A DNA stretch of 64,000 nt, taken from Roridomyces roridus. Taxonomy: Eukaryota; Basidiomycota; Agaricomycetes; Agaricales; Mycenaceae. Positions 10,799-21,555 of this stretch are shown one piece after another (the stretch's first letter is position 1; each line of letters starts with the position of its first letter). The translations under genes were made by a program, and so were the position numbers. Where the stretch lies: assembly GCA_029378245.1 (NCBI GenBank), contig JARKIF010000012.1, forward strand, positions 310,001 to 374,000, read 5' to 3'. The notes beneath the pieces are model-generated. The model saw nothing but the letters and a program-made list of their open reading frames with translations, was not told the origin of the DNA and made no database searches.

Positions 10799-11192
10799 GG
10801 TGAACGGGGCCAGCGGGGAAACACATTCTCCACGACGATCTCGTTTATGTATCAAGGACTATCTCACATGTGCGTTGGCGACCCATGTGGGTTGCACACT
10901 GTAGCGCGCTTTGGTTCCGACTTCCGTGTTCACATGGATGGAGATGTCTTGGCAGAATGAGAGACGATTATTCGGGCCATATTCCGCGCAAGGTCGCGAA
11001 TCTTGAGCATCGTCGACTCGTCGTCCGCGAAAAGGAAGGTTCGGCGCGTTCGAAGTTCAAGTTGAGGTGGAAAACAGAAAGCAGGCCTACGGAGCGTCGA
11101 CGGTCTGTAAAAGAGACTACGTAAAACAGGCCTGAATCGGCCGCCTGATGCCGAACTTTGCCGTAACTGCACTTGAACCCTACTCGACTCGA
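10799..11192. other. Divergent intergenic region (PI-PLC / F-box A)
   Basis: This spacer carries the promoters of both neighbours. An in-frame ATG at 11,148 could extend F-box gene A by 15 residues. No other feature was seen. Confidence 0.4.
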
Positions 11193-12668
11193 ATGTCCTT
11201 ATGCCTCAATTGTGAGGGCCGACTGGAGCGTCCATCTTCGCTCCTACCCTCCTACATTTTGGAAACCAATGAACCTCCCACTGAATCCCAGATACCCTCC
11301 ATTCGCGACTTCATTTCTCGAGCCCGATCCCACAAAAGCCTTCTTGATTCAAAGATCGCTCAAGTGCAGTCCTTGCTGCAGGAGCTGCTCTCTGAGCGCG
11401 ATGAGGTGGACAACGAAATCCGCAAACACGAGGGCGCGCTGTCTCCTCTTCGTCGCATGCCACCAGAGATTTTATCTCTGATATTCACATCCACGTTCTC
11501 GAGAACTCTGTTCTCTGAACAGTCGGCTCCGTGGATTGCCAGTGCCGTCTGCTCTCGTTGGCGACTCATAGCGCTGTCTCCAACTTTTTGGACCACAATC
11601 AGCGACCAGGACCACCATTTCAATCTCTTCAATCTCAACGCTCAACTCGCTCGGTCAGGGGATCTACCGCTGACGATAACCTTCACCTGCGAGGTGCAAT
11701 CTATCACGGCAGACTACGAATCAAAAGTGGCTGACTTACTTGCGGCGCACTCTGCGCGCTGGGAAACCATCTCCCTTGACGGCCCTGAGGTGTTTTTTTC
11801 CCGCATTCAACGCACGTTGCCTCAGTTCCCGATGCTCAGGAAATTGGAGGTCGAGATTCAATCCACAGAACCGCCCGCTTCGTCCACTTTGAGCATTTTC
11901 AGCCATGCTCCTCGCTTGGCGGAAGCTTCAATCAATGTATCGTCGTGGCCCTTTCCCGTCGCGATGGTTCTACCGTGGCATCAATTGTCGAGATACAGGG
12001 CCACCGTTGAATGGGGCGGACTTGCCGACCTGGCGTCCGCTTCTGCATTGGTGGAATGCATGTTGGATTTGGGTGCTGACCAAGAGCCTGCCAACCTAAA
12101 CCTCGGAACCATCCTCCTCCCTCGACTCCTCCGACTCTCCATCTCGCATCGCCGAATCTTGGCGTATCTCGAGACACCCGTCCTCGGAGAGTTGTACGAT
12201 CACGATCGTGACAACTTTGCTTCCCTTAGCGGCGCGGCGTCGTTGCCTCGCACATTGACAACATTGGTCTTGGTCCGAAACATGGACCTGGTCGACCAAG
12301 TCGACCTTTTGAGCATAGTGGGAGCAATTCCAGCGCTCAAGTCTTTCGGTTTCACTCGCCTCATGCCTTGGCGCTTGGTGCTCAATTTTTTGTGCTCGAT
12401 CTCGACGCGGGCTCCAGCGCTGGAACATTTGTCACTCGCTGTGAAAGGCGATCTTCCTCTGGAGCTCATCGATGCAATGCAAGCTATGGAATGGGGGACT
12501 TGGCGACTGCGATCACTGAGGTTCTGGACTACTGCAGTAGCAAACGAGCAGTTAGACCGGCTCATAGCAACACTCCGGGGGCACGGCGTGGACGTGGAGA
12601 CTGTGGACTTTCGACATGAACTTTACGGTGGCATGGTACCGGAGACCTTGTGGATGGCCTCTCATTAG
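11193..12668 (+). CDS. F-box/LRR-like protein A, coiled-coil type
   Basis: This intronless gene encodes 491 residues. It belongs to the large Agaricomycete F-box family that is expected to select substrates for SCF (Skp1-cullin-F-box) ubiquitin ligases. Order of parts: a short N-terminus with a CLNC motif, the SQIPSIRDFISRAR signature, a coiled coil (about residues 40-80, heptads around LLDSKIAQVQSLLQELLSERDEVDNEI), the F-box core LSPLRRMPPEILSLIF (about 85-100) extended by APWIASAVCSRWRLIALSPTFWTTI, then leucine-rich repeat-like segments to the end (RKLEVEIQ, PRLLRLSIS). The start at 11,193 is preferred over 11,148 because the paralogues begin at the equivalent place. Targets cannot be inferred. 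Intact. Confidence 0.85.
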   Translation: MSLCLNCEGRLERPSSLLPSYILETNEPPTESQIPSIRDFISRARSHKSLLDSKIAQVQSLLQELLSERDEVDNEIRKHEGALSPLRRMPPEILSLIFTSTFSRTLFSEQSAPWIASAVCSRWRLIALSPTFWTTISDQDHHFNLFNLNAQLARSGDLPLTITFTCEVQSITADYESKVADLLAAHSARWETISLDGPEVFFSRIQRTLPQFPMLRKLEVEIQSTEPPASSTLSIFSHAPRLAEASINVSSWPFPVAMVLPWHQLSRYRATVEWGGLADLASASALVECMLDLGADQEPANLNLGTILLPRLLRLSISHRRILAYLETPVLGELYDHDRDNFASLSGAASLPRTLTTLVLVRNMDLVDQVDLLSIVGAIPALKSFGFTRLMPWRLVLNFLCSISTRAPALEHLSLAVKGDLPLELIDAMQAMEWGTWRLRSLRFWTTAVANEQLDRLIATLRGHGVDVETVDFRHELYGGMVPETLWMASH

Positions 12669-12917
12669 TTGTATACGAGGCTCAAAAAATGATTGTATCG
12701 TTGCAGGTACTCACACAAAATATAATACTTGGTTATCGTTCCTCTACGTATTCCCCAGTACATTTCACATTGGAACGCGAGGGAAAAATGAAATTGGCTT
12801 CATTCAAGAACAGCCAGCTCACTGACTTCGAGAATCAAAAAAGTATCTCAATCTTGTACGAGTATGCATTGGCTGAAATGAAGACTTCTCCCCAAACCCT
12901 AGACAATAATGCATCAC

Positions 12918-13329
12918 TCAGAAAAAGGACTCAAGTTTGGCCAAGCAGCCGTTGCAGGGCGTAGGCTAGAAGCAAGTAAGCATAAAAACTGCCAAATCAT
13001 GAAGCGATACGTACCAGCTGCTCGACGGCGGTCGCAGCGGCGATGAGGCAAGAGATGTCGGAAATGGGGTCTAAATAAACTGTGTAAGAGAACGCGGCGG
13101 GGTTCAAAGTAATGGTACACCCACCGAGTTCGACCTGTGCCGCGGCGGCTGCACAAGTGACGACGGTAGGCGCAAGGTCAAGGACACAGTCTGCACAGCG
13201 AATGAATCAGCGGAGGACACACCATACACATAGCTACTTACTCTTGAGGTCGCACTGCGACTGACGACGGGAGGGTGCAGCAGAGACGGCCGCAGCGAGC
13301 GCAACGAGAGCAAGGAGAGAGAACTGCAT
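12918..13329 (-). CDS. Six-cysteine small secreted protein (copy 2)
   Basis: This is a paralogue of the gene at 238-673, with the same four-exon structure and the same intron phases. The predicted product (about 80 residues) has a signal peptide MQFSLLALVALAAAVSA, then QSQCDLKDCVLDLAPTVV, DPISDISCLIAAATAVEQ and PTPCNGC, keeping all six cysteines. It is shorter than copy 1 because the C-terminal tail ends at KLESFF and the Pro/Arg linker is reduced. The two copies are about 12.3 kb apart in opposite orientation, so they are not a simple tandem. The conserved TATA block upstream (13,441-13,462) shows that the promoter was copied too. Extracellular role unknown. Confidence 0.75.
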
Positions 13330-13440
13330 TTTGTAAAGTATTTGGGGTGAAGAAGAAGGGCGAGAAAAAAAGTCGAGCGTTGAAGAAGAAAAGAACGGTG
13401 GGCAGGCCAAGAGAATGAATAATGTGGGATTACTGGACGC

Positions 13441-13462
13441 CCCGTATTATATACAGGTTAGC
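13441..13462 (-). promoter_or_regulatory. TATA-type core promoter of copy 2, conserved with copy 1
   Basis: Read on the minus strand this is GCTAACCTGTATATAATACG followed by GGGC, differing from the copy 1 block at two or three bases. It lies about 115 bp upstream of the ATG. Confidence 0.6.
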
Positions 13463-14087
13463 AGCATGCGGCAATCAAATTCGGAATCGATCCTTGGGCA
13501 TCGAACTTGTATCACCACATACTGCAACCTAACGGTACACGTGGGTCGAAGGGGAGCAAGTTGCAAATCGAATTTCGACCAAGGCATTGCCAAGGCAACC
13601 AAAGAAAGCTCTTGAGTGTTCTTGAGAGCATGGAAGGGTTATACCCATGACAGCCGCGTTGAACGTCCGTCCGACTCCGTCGTCGTGTAGATGTCCATCG
13701 AAGTTGGAAGAAAGAAAAGACTTGATTCTGGAGCCCAAAGATCGAGAAGGACGAGACCGTGCTCGATGCAAGAACGATGAAATTCCTGCCTGTCGCTTTG
13801 GTGACGGAGAGCAGAGTGAAGGAGTGTTTGATGACTTTGATCCGAAACACAAACCCATGTTGAAACGTGCACCTTCCAACAATCAGTGCATCGATGATTG
13901 AACACGAGCCCTTTGTCTACCGAGCTTCAAGCATTCAAGTGCTATCCCGGGAGACCACTGACAATGGCAATATTATTCATTGTCGCTACTCTATAATCCA
14001 TCCAGAAAATAAATGAGTACGGATAAGGCCGCAAGCGGCGAGGGCCGAACCTTTTTTGCAGATTCGTATCTTGCCGGGCGCCGAGTG
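13463..14087. other. Intergenic sequence, no gene seen
   Basis: There are only short overlapping open frames without a convincing start, splice structure or family signature. The region flanks a small inverted-repeat element. Confidence 0.4.
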
Positions 14088-14612
14088 CACAGCCACTAAC
14101 CACGGAAAAGTTCTAAGGTATGGGCCATGCACGCGCGGTTAGCCTACGTAAGCGTGGCTGTCCCCTGCCCAATAAGGAAGGTATCTGCTTTGCACCTCTC
14201 CACGACACATTCTGGGCATCTGTAGAATAGTATTCGCTGTGCAGATACATCAAAAGTGTCTAAGATGTGTATACCAGTACCTGGAGGCTCAGATTACCGC
14301 TCTTCCCCACCCCTGCTGCCACCATCAATTTCCCATCAGTGCTCATCAGTCCCAGTACACCGGAGGTTGCTCACGACGACCCTTGCTGATTTCGCTCGAG
14401 AAATGTATTTCTATGTAGTTCAAAGCTATCTGAAGTGTCTAGAGCTCGAAAATGGCTTCTGGATGCCTGAAATGAGGTGGAAAGCCAGAGACCTTCCTTA
14501 TTGGGCAGGGGACAGCCACGCTTACGTAGGTTAACCGCGCGTGCATGGCCCATACCTTACTAGGCATTATAGAAAAGCGCCCATTAAGCGCCGACACAGC
14601 CACTAACCACGG
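14088..14612. mobile_element. Small inverted-repeat element (MITE-like) inside an 18-bp direct repeat
   Basis: Two 69-bp terminal inverted repeats, 14,114-14,182 and 14,491-14,559, differ at one position (GGTTAGCC against GGTTAACC). Each begins TAAGGTATGGGCCATGCACG when read inward. The outermost TA on both sides can be read as a TA target duplication, as made by Tc1/mariner-type transposases. The ~308-bp interior has no credible gene, so the element would be non-autonomous. Outside it, the 18-bp sequence CACAGCCACTAACCACGG occurs as a direct repeat at 14,088-14,105 and 14,595-14,612. Confidence 0.75.
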
Positions 14613-14678
14613 GACAAGGAATTCTTATTAAGGCCAAACCTAAAGGTTCGGCAATAATCTACACCAAGCACTCTTCGC

Positions 14679-15443
14679 TCAGTAGTCCGAAGACGCGGCC
14701 TGAGCCACCATATAAGCCGTGCCGACCGAGCTGGGCGAGGAGTAGCTGTTCCAGTTGGAGCCCGAGGCAACGTAGTAGTTCGAGCCGAGGTCACTGCCGC
14801 TGAATCCGAGATCGTAGTTGGAGAGGGACCCGTCCGAGTTGTACAAGTCTCCGTAGTGCGAGACGATCGAGTTGTCGTAACCGACCTGAAAGTGGTTGAG
14901 TAGGTATTCAACTGGAATGCGGGGAGAGCTTACAGAGCGGCCGGAGCTGCGAGTGAGGTCCCCACTGAAGCTTCCCAGCGAAGCGTAGTACTAGAGAACA
15001 AAGTTAGAGTTCTGGTCGAACCCAAAAATCAAACAGCCTCACCTGTTGGAACGTGATCGTTTGCGTCTCCACGTCGCAAATTTGCTCAGTGATAATTCTC
15101 TTTGCCATCTCCTGCAACACGAGAAGACGCTGCTGAATAATTTCCACCTGCTCCGAGTGGCAAACAAGCTCGCTGTCTTGTTTCACGACCGTGGTGCTGT
15201 AGTGCAGGTTCGCGAAATTGCCAGAGCCGTAAAAGCTGTCAAAGTTGTCGAGCGAGCTGAAACCGCCCCAGTTGTTGAAGGATGGGGATCCGCGGGCAGC
15301 TGTTTTGTTGAATGAGCAAAAGAATACTACTCAAGGCAGGAGCAGGTACCGAGAGAGTTGGGGGACTTGTAGGCCACGGGGCTGGCCATGATGCCGGTCG
15401 CAACAGCGAGGGCAATGAAGGGAGCAGCAAGTTTAGCGAACAT
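14679..15443 (-). CDS. Secreted protein of unknown function, Gly/Ser/Tyr-rich C-terminus
   Basis: Four exons (introns about 50 nt at SLA|ARG, QQ|YYA and RS|VGY) encode roughly 200 residues. A signal peptide MFAKLAAPFIALAVATGIMA is followed by a region with short FNNWGGFSSLDNFDSFYG motifs, a helical middle with two cysteines (ELVCHSEQVEIIQQRLLVLQ... and EQICDVETQ), and a low-complexity C-terminal half rich in Ser, Gly, Asn and Tyr. The FDNF/FDSF-type motif occurs in secreted proteins of other Agaricomycetes as far as I recall, none with a known activity. A possible TATAAGA lies about 205 bp upstream. The gene model is well supported by splice sites; the function is unknown. Confidence 0.7.
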
Positions 15444-16096
15444 TGTGAGAAGACTGTCGACGGTCAATACGTGAGCACTGGGGACAACCAAAACGCAAAC
15501 CTGTTTTTGTCAAAGAAAGTAGTAACGGCGGTTGACTCTTGAGAATACGAAGGAGTGTGAAATCGAGGCAACCTGGCCAAGAAGGAGTGCGAGAGAGAGA
15601 ACGAAGGAAGAAACGAATGGTTCTTCTGAATAATTTTCGTCTTGCTCTTATACTTCACCGAGTTGATTTTTACCACGTCTTAGCTTCGGACGCAACGCGA
15701 AATGTTGGCAGATGACGGACGGCGGGGCGCTCGGTCCACAGTGAAGGCCACAGCTTCTGTCTCGGGTTGCGTCAAGGGAAACAGCATCAGGCAGTGAACG
15801 GCCAGCGTCGATTGTTGGAGCCGCATTAGAAGATGACAATGTCGGTGGATTAATGCGCCCGAACGACACCTTGACAAGATTTGGACGGTGAAGAACGTCG
15901 ACAAGATGAATGATGATGGTCACGTCAAACAATGTCTGTGGTTCACGTCAGAAATGCAGCGGTGGATTTTTCTTTCAACCGGGTTTGGGTTTGAAGTACG
16001 ATACAAGATCAGTAACAGTGACATGGCTGAAGTGAGAATTTGTAAGAGTGTCGAGGTGAAGAGAAGGCATAGGACGCCACTCCGATATGGCGACCA
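15444..16096. other. Intergenic region, no gene seen
   Basis: This holds the upstream region of the minus-strand secreted protein gene (TATA-like element near 15,650) and the 3' flank of F-box gene B. No coding signal was recognised. Confidence 0.4.
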
Positions 16097-17611
16097 CTAT
16101 CGTTCAAACCGAAACCTGCGGGGCACCGTGCTCGTGTAAAATCTCCATTGTGATGGTTCAAACTCGATCCTCGCACCCCGCACTTTGAGCGATTTCAGCC
16201 TGGGCAGGATAAGCGAGGTTGGCGGCACATTATCCAACAGAAATCGGAAGGTGCGCAGCCTGCGATCATCATCTGCCCAGTCCAACGCCTCGAGAATGTC
16301 CAAAATGTGGAGCTCGCTGTTTTCCGGCAGAGCCAGCGATAGATTTTCCAAGAGAGGAAACCGTTTAGCGGCCGATGCTAGAAATGCGCAGACCGAATCT
16401 GCTGAAAACGCCGTTGAAAGCGTGAATGAACGCATCTGTGGTAGAGCCTTCATTATGTCCATCAAGTCGAAGTCCTTATCGGTATCGATGTATGCCTCGA
16501 AGACCAATGTTTGGAGAGTGCGAGGGAGGGCGCGGAAGAACTCGAAATCGTCAACCGACTTCGCACGGTCGCTGTCGTGGTAATACAGCTCTTGAAGCAC
16601 TGGCGTGTCTAGGTACGCCAAAATCCCGCGATGCGACACGGACAATCGCAGGAGGCGAGGAAACTGCATAACCACAACGTCCTTGACAGCGGGCTCCAGA
16701 CCATCGCCCAGATCCAAACTGCACTCCACCAGATTAACGGCAGAAGCGAGCGAGAAAAGACCGTTCCACTCGCTGCTGGCGTAATATCTGGATAGCTGAT
16801 GCCACGGCAGGTCCAATATGATTGGGTACGGCCAGCAACCCACGTTGACTGAAACTGTCTCCAGCTTCGGGGCGTGGCTGAATACGGAGAGCTCATAAGG
16901 TGCCGGCCGCTCGTTTGTGTAATATACATCAAACTCGAGCGTGCGCAGCATGGAAAACCGCGGCCCAAAGCTCTCCACAATGGAATAGATCTCTGTTGAG
17001 CCATTGATGGATAGGAGCTCCCACCGCTCGCAATGCTGAAGGAGTAGCTCCAACGTTGTCGTTTCGATCTCTGACATGAGTTCTTCGTTGTCGGAATAAA
17101 AATAAATCCGCAGTGGTGAACTGCCAGACCGAGAGAGGAAGATTGCAAGCTTTTCGAGGCTGAATCGTCTCTCCCAGTTGCTGATCTTGGTCCAGAAAAT
17201 AGGGGAGAGTGCTACCGAGCGCCAACGCGCGCAGACGGCGCTGAGAGTCCATGGCGCGGAGTCCACGAGGTAATGAAGCTCCGCGTCGTTGGCGAGAACG
17301 AGCGAGAATACGAGGGATAGAATCTCGTTTGGCATTCGACGGATGGGAGAGAGCGCGGCAGTGTGATTGCGGATTTCCTTGTCCAGTGCATCCCGCTCGG
17401 AATAGAGATCGTTGAGAGTAGCTTCGAGTGAAGCGATCTTTTCGTCGAGACGGCTTTTTCGGGCGCGCGCATGGCGAAGAAAGCTGCGAATGGCGAGAAT
17501 CTGGTACTGAAGTTGGACAGGATCGCCGGTGCCAAATTGGCTAACGTTTACAGGCTTTGTGGGAGGATGAAGCCCCAACGACCCTTGACAATTTAATAGC
17601 AATTGAGGCAT
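16097..17611 (-). CDS. F-box/LRR-like protein B, coiled-coil type
   Basis: This intronless gene encodes 504 residues starting MPQLLLNCQGSLGLHPPT. It is the closest relative in the window of F-box gene I at 62,528, which starts MPQLLLNCQGLLGLRTPT. A coiled coil (RLDEKIASLEATLNDLYSERDALDKEI in two heptad blocks) precedes the F-box core ALSPIRRMPNEILSLVF and WTLSAVCARWRSVALSPIFWTKI. The rest consists of irregular leucine-rich segments (LPWHQLSRYYASSEW, FPRLLRLSVSHRGILAYL, LPRTLQTLVFEA). Expected role is substrate recognition in an SCF ubiquitin ligase. Longer in-frame extension upstream of 17,611 is not supported by the paralogues. Intact. Confidence 0.85.
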   Translation of the reverse strand: MPQLLLNCQGSLGLHPPTKPVNVSQFGTGDPVQLQYQILAIRSFLRHARARKSRLDEKIASLEATLNDLYSERDALDKEIRNHTAALSPIRRMPNEILSLVFSLVLANDAELHYLVDSAPWTLSAVCARWRSVALSPIFWTKISNWERRFSLEKLAIFLSRSGSSPLRIYFYSDNEELMSEIETTTLELLLQHCERWELLSINGSTEIYSIVESFGPRFSMLRTLEFDVYYTNERPAPYELSVFSHAPKLETVSVNVGCWPYPIILDLPWHQLSRYYASSEWNGLFSLASAVNLVECSLDLGDGLEPAVKDVVVMQFPRLLRLSVSHRGILAYLDTPVLQELYYHDSDRAKSVDDFEFFRALPRTLQTLVFEAYIDTDKDFDLMDIMKALPQMRSFTLSTAFSADSVCAFLASAAKRFPLLENLSLALPENSELHILDILEALDWADDDRRLRTFRFLLDNVPPTSLILPRLKSLKVRGARIEFEPSQWRFYTSTVPRRFRFER

Positions 17612-17986
17612 CGGAGACGGAGAGATGTTTGTACAACGATGCTTTTCGGGAAGAAATGAGCGGATTGAAGCTCGTTCGAGGAATAACATACCTTTTTCAA
17701 ACTTCTTTCCCAATTTCGTGAAAGAGGTTGCCCAGTTGCCCGCTGATCCGAACTTTGATCTACTCGGCAAATACTCGGTGCTACCCCCTAGGCCTTTTTT
17801 TCTTACTCTTATTCTCACAGGCAGCCTCACTAAAATGCGGAAATAAGAGAGTACAAACGGGACAAGACACAGAGTCGACCAACAGGATAACCGCAATGCA
17901 CGCACAACACCCAGGCAAACTGAGAAATAAAATACAGGCTCATTACTCGATTCTAGGCATAGCGTGGATAGATACACTGGACTCCT
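17612..17986. other. Intergenic region between F-box B and the amino-acid transporter
   Basis: Both flanking genes are on the minus strand, so this is the promoter of F-box B and the 3' flank of the transporter. No gene seen. Confidence 0.4.
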
Positions 17987-19873
17987 CTAATGAGACGGCC
18001 CTCCCTCCGACGGGTGGATCACCTGATAGATATTGAAGCCCAAACTGACAACCGACCAAATCAGCTCGATGGGTCCATGCTGAAAAGCAGGGACAAACGC
18101 ACCAGAATACGAATACAAACACGCCGTAGGACGCGAGCGCGATAGCACCGAGGCTGAGGACATTGTTGCGGTTGCGGTCGGTGCGTGTGAGCTAGGGTGG
18201 GTGCACGTGAGACAAGGACTGGGAAGAAAGATACGATGTGTACCTTCCAGTAGAAGAGACCCGGGAGGATGAACGAGATGGTCGTCGAACCCGTAGAGCC
18301 CACGAAGGAGAGCACTAAGGAAAGCCGGTGAGTCACCGAGATACAATGGAATGAGGTACTCACCGAGCTGCAAATCATTGACAAAATACGCAACAGTGAA
18401 GCCCGAGGCGACGATAGCCGTGGTCAAAAGGAAATGCTTGAGTGGTGACATCTCGCCCGCCGCGTGGTCGTCATCTACTTTAGGCATATCGTCGTCCTCG
18501 CTCAAGACCGGCGTAACAGGCTTAACCTCAGCGGCGTGGAAGATCTTATCCAGGCAGTTTCGGCATGGGTGAACCTGGAGTGGATACGAAAAGAGCACAA
18601 GGATGACGATGGCGAGCTGGCCGATGGCAATGAACAGCGAGGTAGAGGGGTACATGGCGATGATGTTCGCGCCAACCTGAAAGTAAAGTATGAGATGTGT
18701 GCCTAGAGACACGAGTCACAACGCACCGTAGACCCAAAGGTCAAGTAGCCAAAGACGGCGATAATCTCGTACGTGAGTGTCGCCGAACCGATGGCACCGC
18801 CAATGACAACGTTCATGCGCTTTTGCGAGTTTTCCTTGAGCTCATTAAAGATGGGGAACAGCTATCCGGGCGCGTTAGTGCATTCTCTAAGAGAGAGCGT
18901 CCCAAACATACGTTCTGAGAACACGTAAATGCAAAGACCTGCACGGGGAAGGTCGATACAAAGTTGGGAGTGAAGTGTATCAAATGCACTTCGCCCCGCT
19001 CGGGCATGCCCTCGAGCGGGTTAAAGTACACCGTGATTACGATCAAAACCAAGTACGCTGCGCCACGTCAGTAAAATTCGAGAGCCAGTGCAACAGGTGA
19101 CGAACCGACTGAGAACAGGGCGACGTAGCTGGTGTGTCTAAGACTATCCAGGTGCCGAAGGAATACCAGCGGGACAAGTATGATCATGAAAAGGGTGATC
19201 CAGTTCCGGCCAGAGAGAGCCCACGCAGGCGGAGTGGTCGACGACAAGTCATGGTAGAGCGCCGTGACGACATTTGGCATGAGTCCCTTGATGATAATGA
19301 GGTAGCTAGAATGCGATGAGCGAAAACTTTTCCTTCTCTCGACAGGCAGCCTACCTGATGGACACCCCAAAGCACTTTGCTGCTATCGCTGGCATCGAAA
19401 AAGATGGCTGCTCGCGGAAATGTCATTTGCGATACAGCAAAGAATGAGGATCGTCGATGGGGCGCCCGAGCTGCGCAAAGCGACAACAAGTATAGCCCGA
19501 ACACGGCTACTGAGCCGCTGAAAAGACAGGTTATCATGCCTGGTATTATCCCAGCAGACGCCATAGCCTATAGAATGTCTCAGATTAGACTAATGAGACA
19601 TGGAGGTAGCGACGCACCAGTGGAAACGTGAGCATGCCTTGCCGCCGTGAGCAACGACACTGCAGAGAAAAAAACCCACTCACCACTCCCTATGATTGTG
19701 TTGGCCAGATTACTGACAGAGCTGACCATAGAGGCTTTTCCCTCCCGTTTCGGAGTGGGTTCCGTCGTCGAGTCACGATACCCACCGAGAAGGGCTGTGA
19801 TCTCCTCCGCCCCAACGGGGCTCGTAGGATCCTCTGCGGCGCTTTCAGGCGCTGTCCCGTATTTGTTGGACAT
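17987..19873 (-). CDS. Amino-acid transporter, AAAP/SLC38-type (vacuolar AVT-like)
   Basis: This multi-exon gene has at least eight short introns. The N-terminal hydrophilic tail MSNKYGTAPESAAEDPTS is followed by the family signature SSVSNLANTIIGSG|MLTFPL|AMASAGIIPGM (TM1), then TM helices such as SGSVAVFGLYLLSLCAA, SYLIIIKGLMP, NWITLFMIILVPLVFLRHLDSL, TFPVQVFAFTCSQN, VVIGGAIGSATLTYEIIAVFGYLTFGS, SLFIAIGQLAIVILVLFSYPLQVHPCR, HFLLTTAIVASGFTVAYF and FVGSTGSTTISFILPGLFYWK. The C-terminus reads VFVFC|LGFNIYQVIHPSEGG if a 58-nt intron is removed. Such proteins exchange neutral amino acids with protons across the vacuolar or plasma membrane. The start at 19,873 is the first ATG of this frame; membrane location (vacuole) is inferred. 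Confidence 0.85.
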
Positions 19874-20389
19874 TTCAAAGTCGTCTTGGTGTAGTTCTGT
19901 GGGTAAGGGAGCGTATGCCGACTTGGAGGCGGTGGATGATAGCAATGGTGGGAGCCAAGCCAGGATAGACGCCTTATCTCGTGGATATGATATACCGGAG
20001 CGCCGGAAGGATAAATATGAACGCGCGGACTCCCTCGAGGCTTGAGGTAGGCAGGAGATGCTGGCAGTGTGTGAGTGGCGATGTGTCACAACGCCCTCAC
20101 CTGATCAATGCGAGACACGGTCGCGTAAATCGAAGCAACATTTTTTGTGAGACATTTCCCCCAGATTAACTCGGATGAGGGCGCAGAAAGCCAGATAAGC
20201 AAGTTAGATACCCATCCTGGTCCATGAAGCGGATAAGAACTCTAACTATCCTAGGAACTTCCAGCCTCTGTAAGACCGCCTCAGACCTCTTGCTTTGGCT
20301 TTGGCGCTGAGAGAGCGAAGGGCATGAGGAAAACACGAGGCCTCTGCCTTTAAAGCCTCAGTCGACTCGCTGAGCTATCCACAGCGACG
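19874..20389. promoter_or_regulatory. Divergent promoter region of the transporter and BTB gene 1
   Basis: This is a 516-bp head-to-head spacer. Near 20,335-20,385 the minus strand has a tRNA-like stretch (ATAGCTCAGCGAGTCGACTG) but no TPsiC-type B box follows, so it is not annotated as a tRNA. Confidence 0.4.
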
Positions 20390-21254
20390 ATGTCCACAAC
20401 CCCTTTCATTCCGCCAATGCCGCCGTCGTCACCAGAGGAGCGAGAGATTGAGTGGCTGCGGCCTTGCGAAGGCCCCTCTGTCTCTCGTCCCCAACCTCCG
20501 GTCGGTCCAAGAGAGCCGAGCTATTATCTGAACAGCATCATATTCAAGGTCAGACTACGCGAATCTCTTGCTATCTCATTGACTTGTCCAGGTTGAGGAC
20601 CAGATCTTCAAAGTGCCGCGCTATCACTTTGAACGCAGCTCAGAGATATTCGCGACAACCTTAACACTGCCCGCAGCCAGTAACGCGCATGCGGAAGGTA
20701 GCAGCGACGACAATCCCTTCGTACTCGAGGGTATCGACAAGGTTGATTTTCAGCGGCTTCTCAAAGTCCTGTACCCACTGTGAGTCTCTGGTTGATTGCC
20801 CGAAAAACTTTGACGGACGTTGCTCAGCGACATCCCACAAATCTTGAGCATGCCAAAGGACGATTGGATCTCCGTGCTGAAGCTCTCCACCCTCTGGTAC
20901 TTCATCGACGCCCGCAACCTTGCCATCAAGCAACTCGACAACCACAACGTGGACTGCATTGAGCGCATCCTCCTGGCGAGACAGTACGAGGTTTCCACTT
21001 GGCTCCGTAGAGGGTACACCGAGCTCGCACGACGGGATTTTGGTGTTATTCTCGATGAGGCGGAGAGGATCGGGTGGAAGACCGCCGTGCAGATTTATCA
21101 GACACGCGAAGCAGCGGTGAAGAATTCGAATTATAATAACAGATACGGCGGTGGTCCATCCTACCAGAATACAGATGTGGAGAGTACTTTCAGAGAGGAG
21201 TTCAGGTTGGCGGATCGAGCGAGTGCTGCATATGGTAGGGGTCCCAGTGTTTAG
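20390..21254 (+). CDS. BTB/POZ-domain protein 1
   Basis: Three exons (20,390-20,548, 20,592-20,779, 20,828-21,254) encode 257 residues. A proline-rich N-terminus is followed by the BTB fold: [32 protein letters not shown], ...[24 protein letters not shown], then a conserved C-terminal helical part with [50 protein letters not shown] and a tail [15 protein letters not shown] proteins of this Agaricomycete type are often multi-copy; BTB domains dimerise and can bind cullin-3. A close tandem paralogue follows 300 bp downstream with the same two introns. Function beyond the fold is unknown. Confidence 0.85.
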
Positions 21255-21555
21255 CGGGATATGTTCGCCTTTCATGTACAAAAGAATCTTGCCTTGAATT
21301 CATAAACTTCATTTCGTAAAGTTTGTGCGTTTGTCAACCACGGGAGGGAAGCGGTTCAGCCTGGCAACTCCCATTTCACGGACAACGGAGGTAATTGCAA
21401 GGTGATTCCCTCTTTTGACGTCAGTTTTCAAATGAAGCGCCACGGACCGCGGAACTGGGGACCTCCGATTCGAACGCATAGGGACAGCATAAAACCTGCG
21501 TTGACCCTGTCTCGGTGACAGCAGTCCGGAGCGCTATCAACCCACTGACATTATT

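Noticed and set aside
20335..20390. tRNA-like sequence on the minus strand (ATAGCTCAGCGAGTCGACTG)
   Set aside because: The A-box-like part is imperfect and no GGTTCGANTCC B box or acceptor stem follows.
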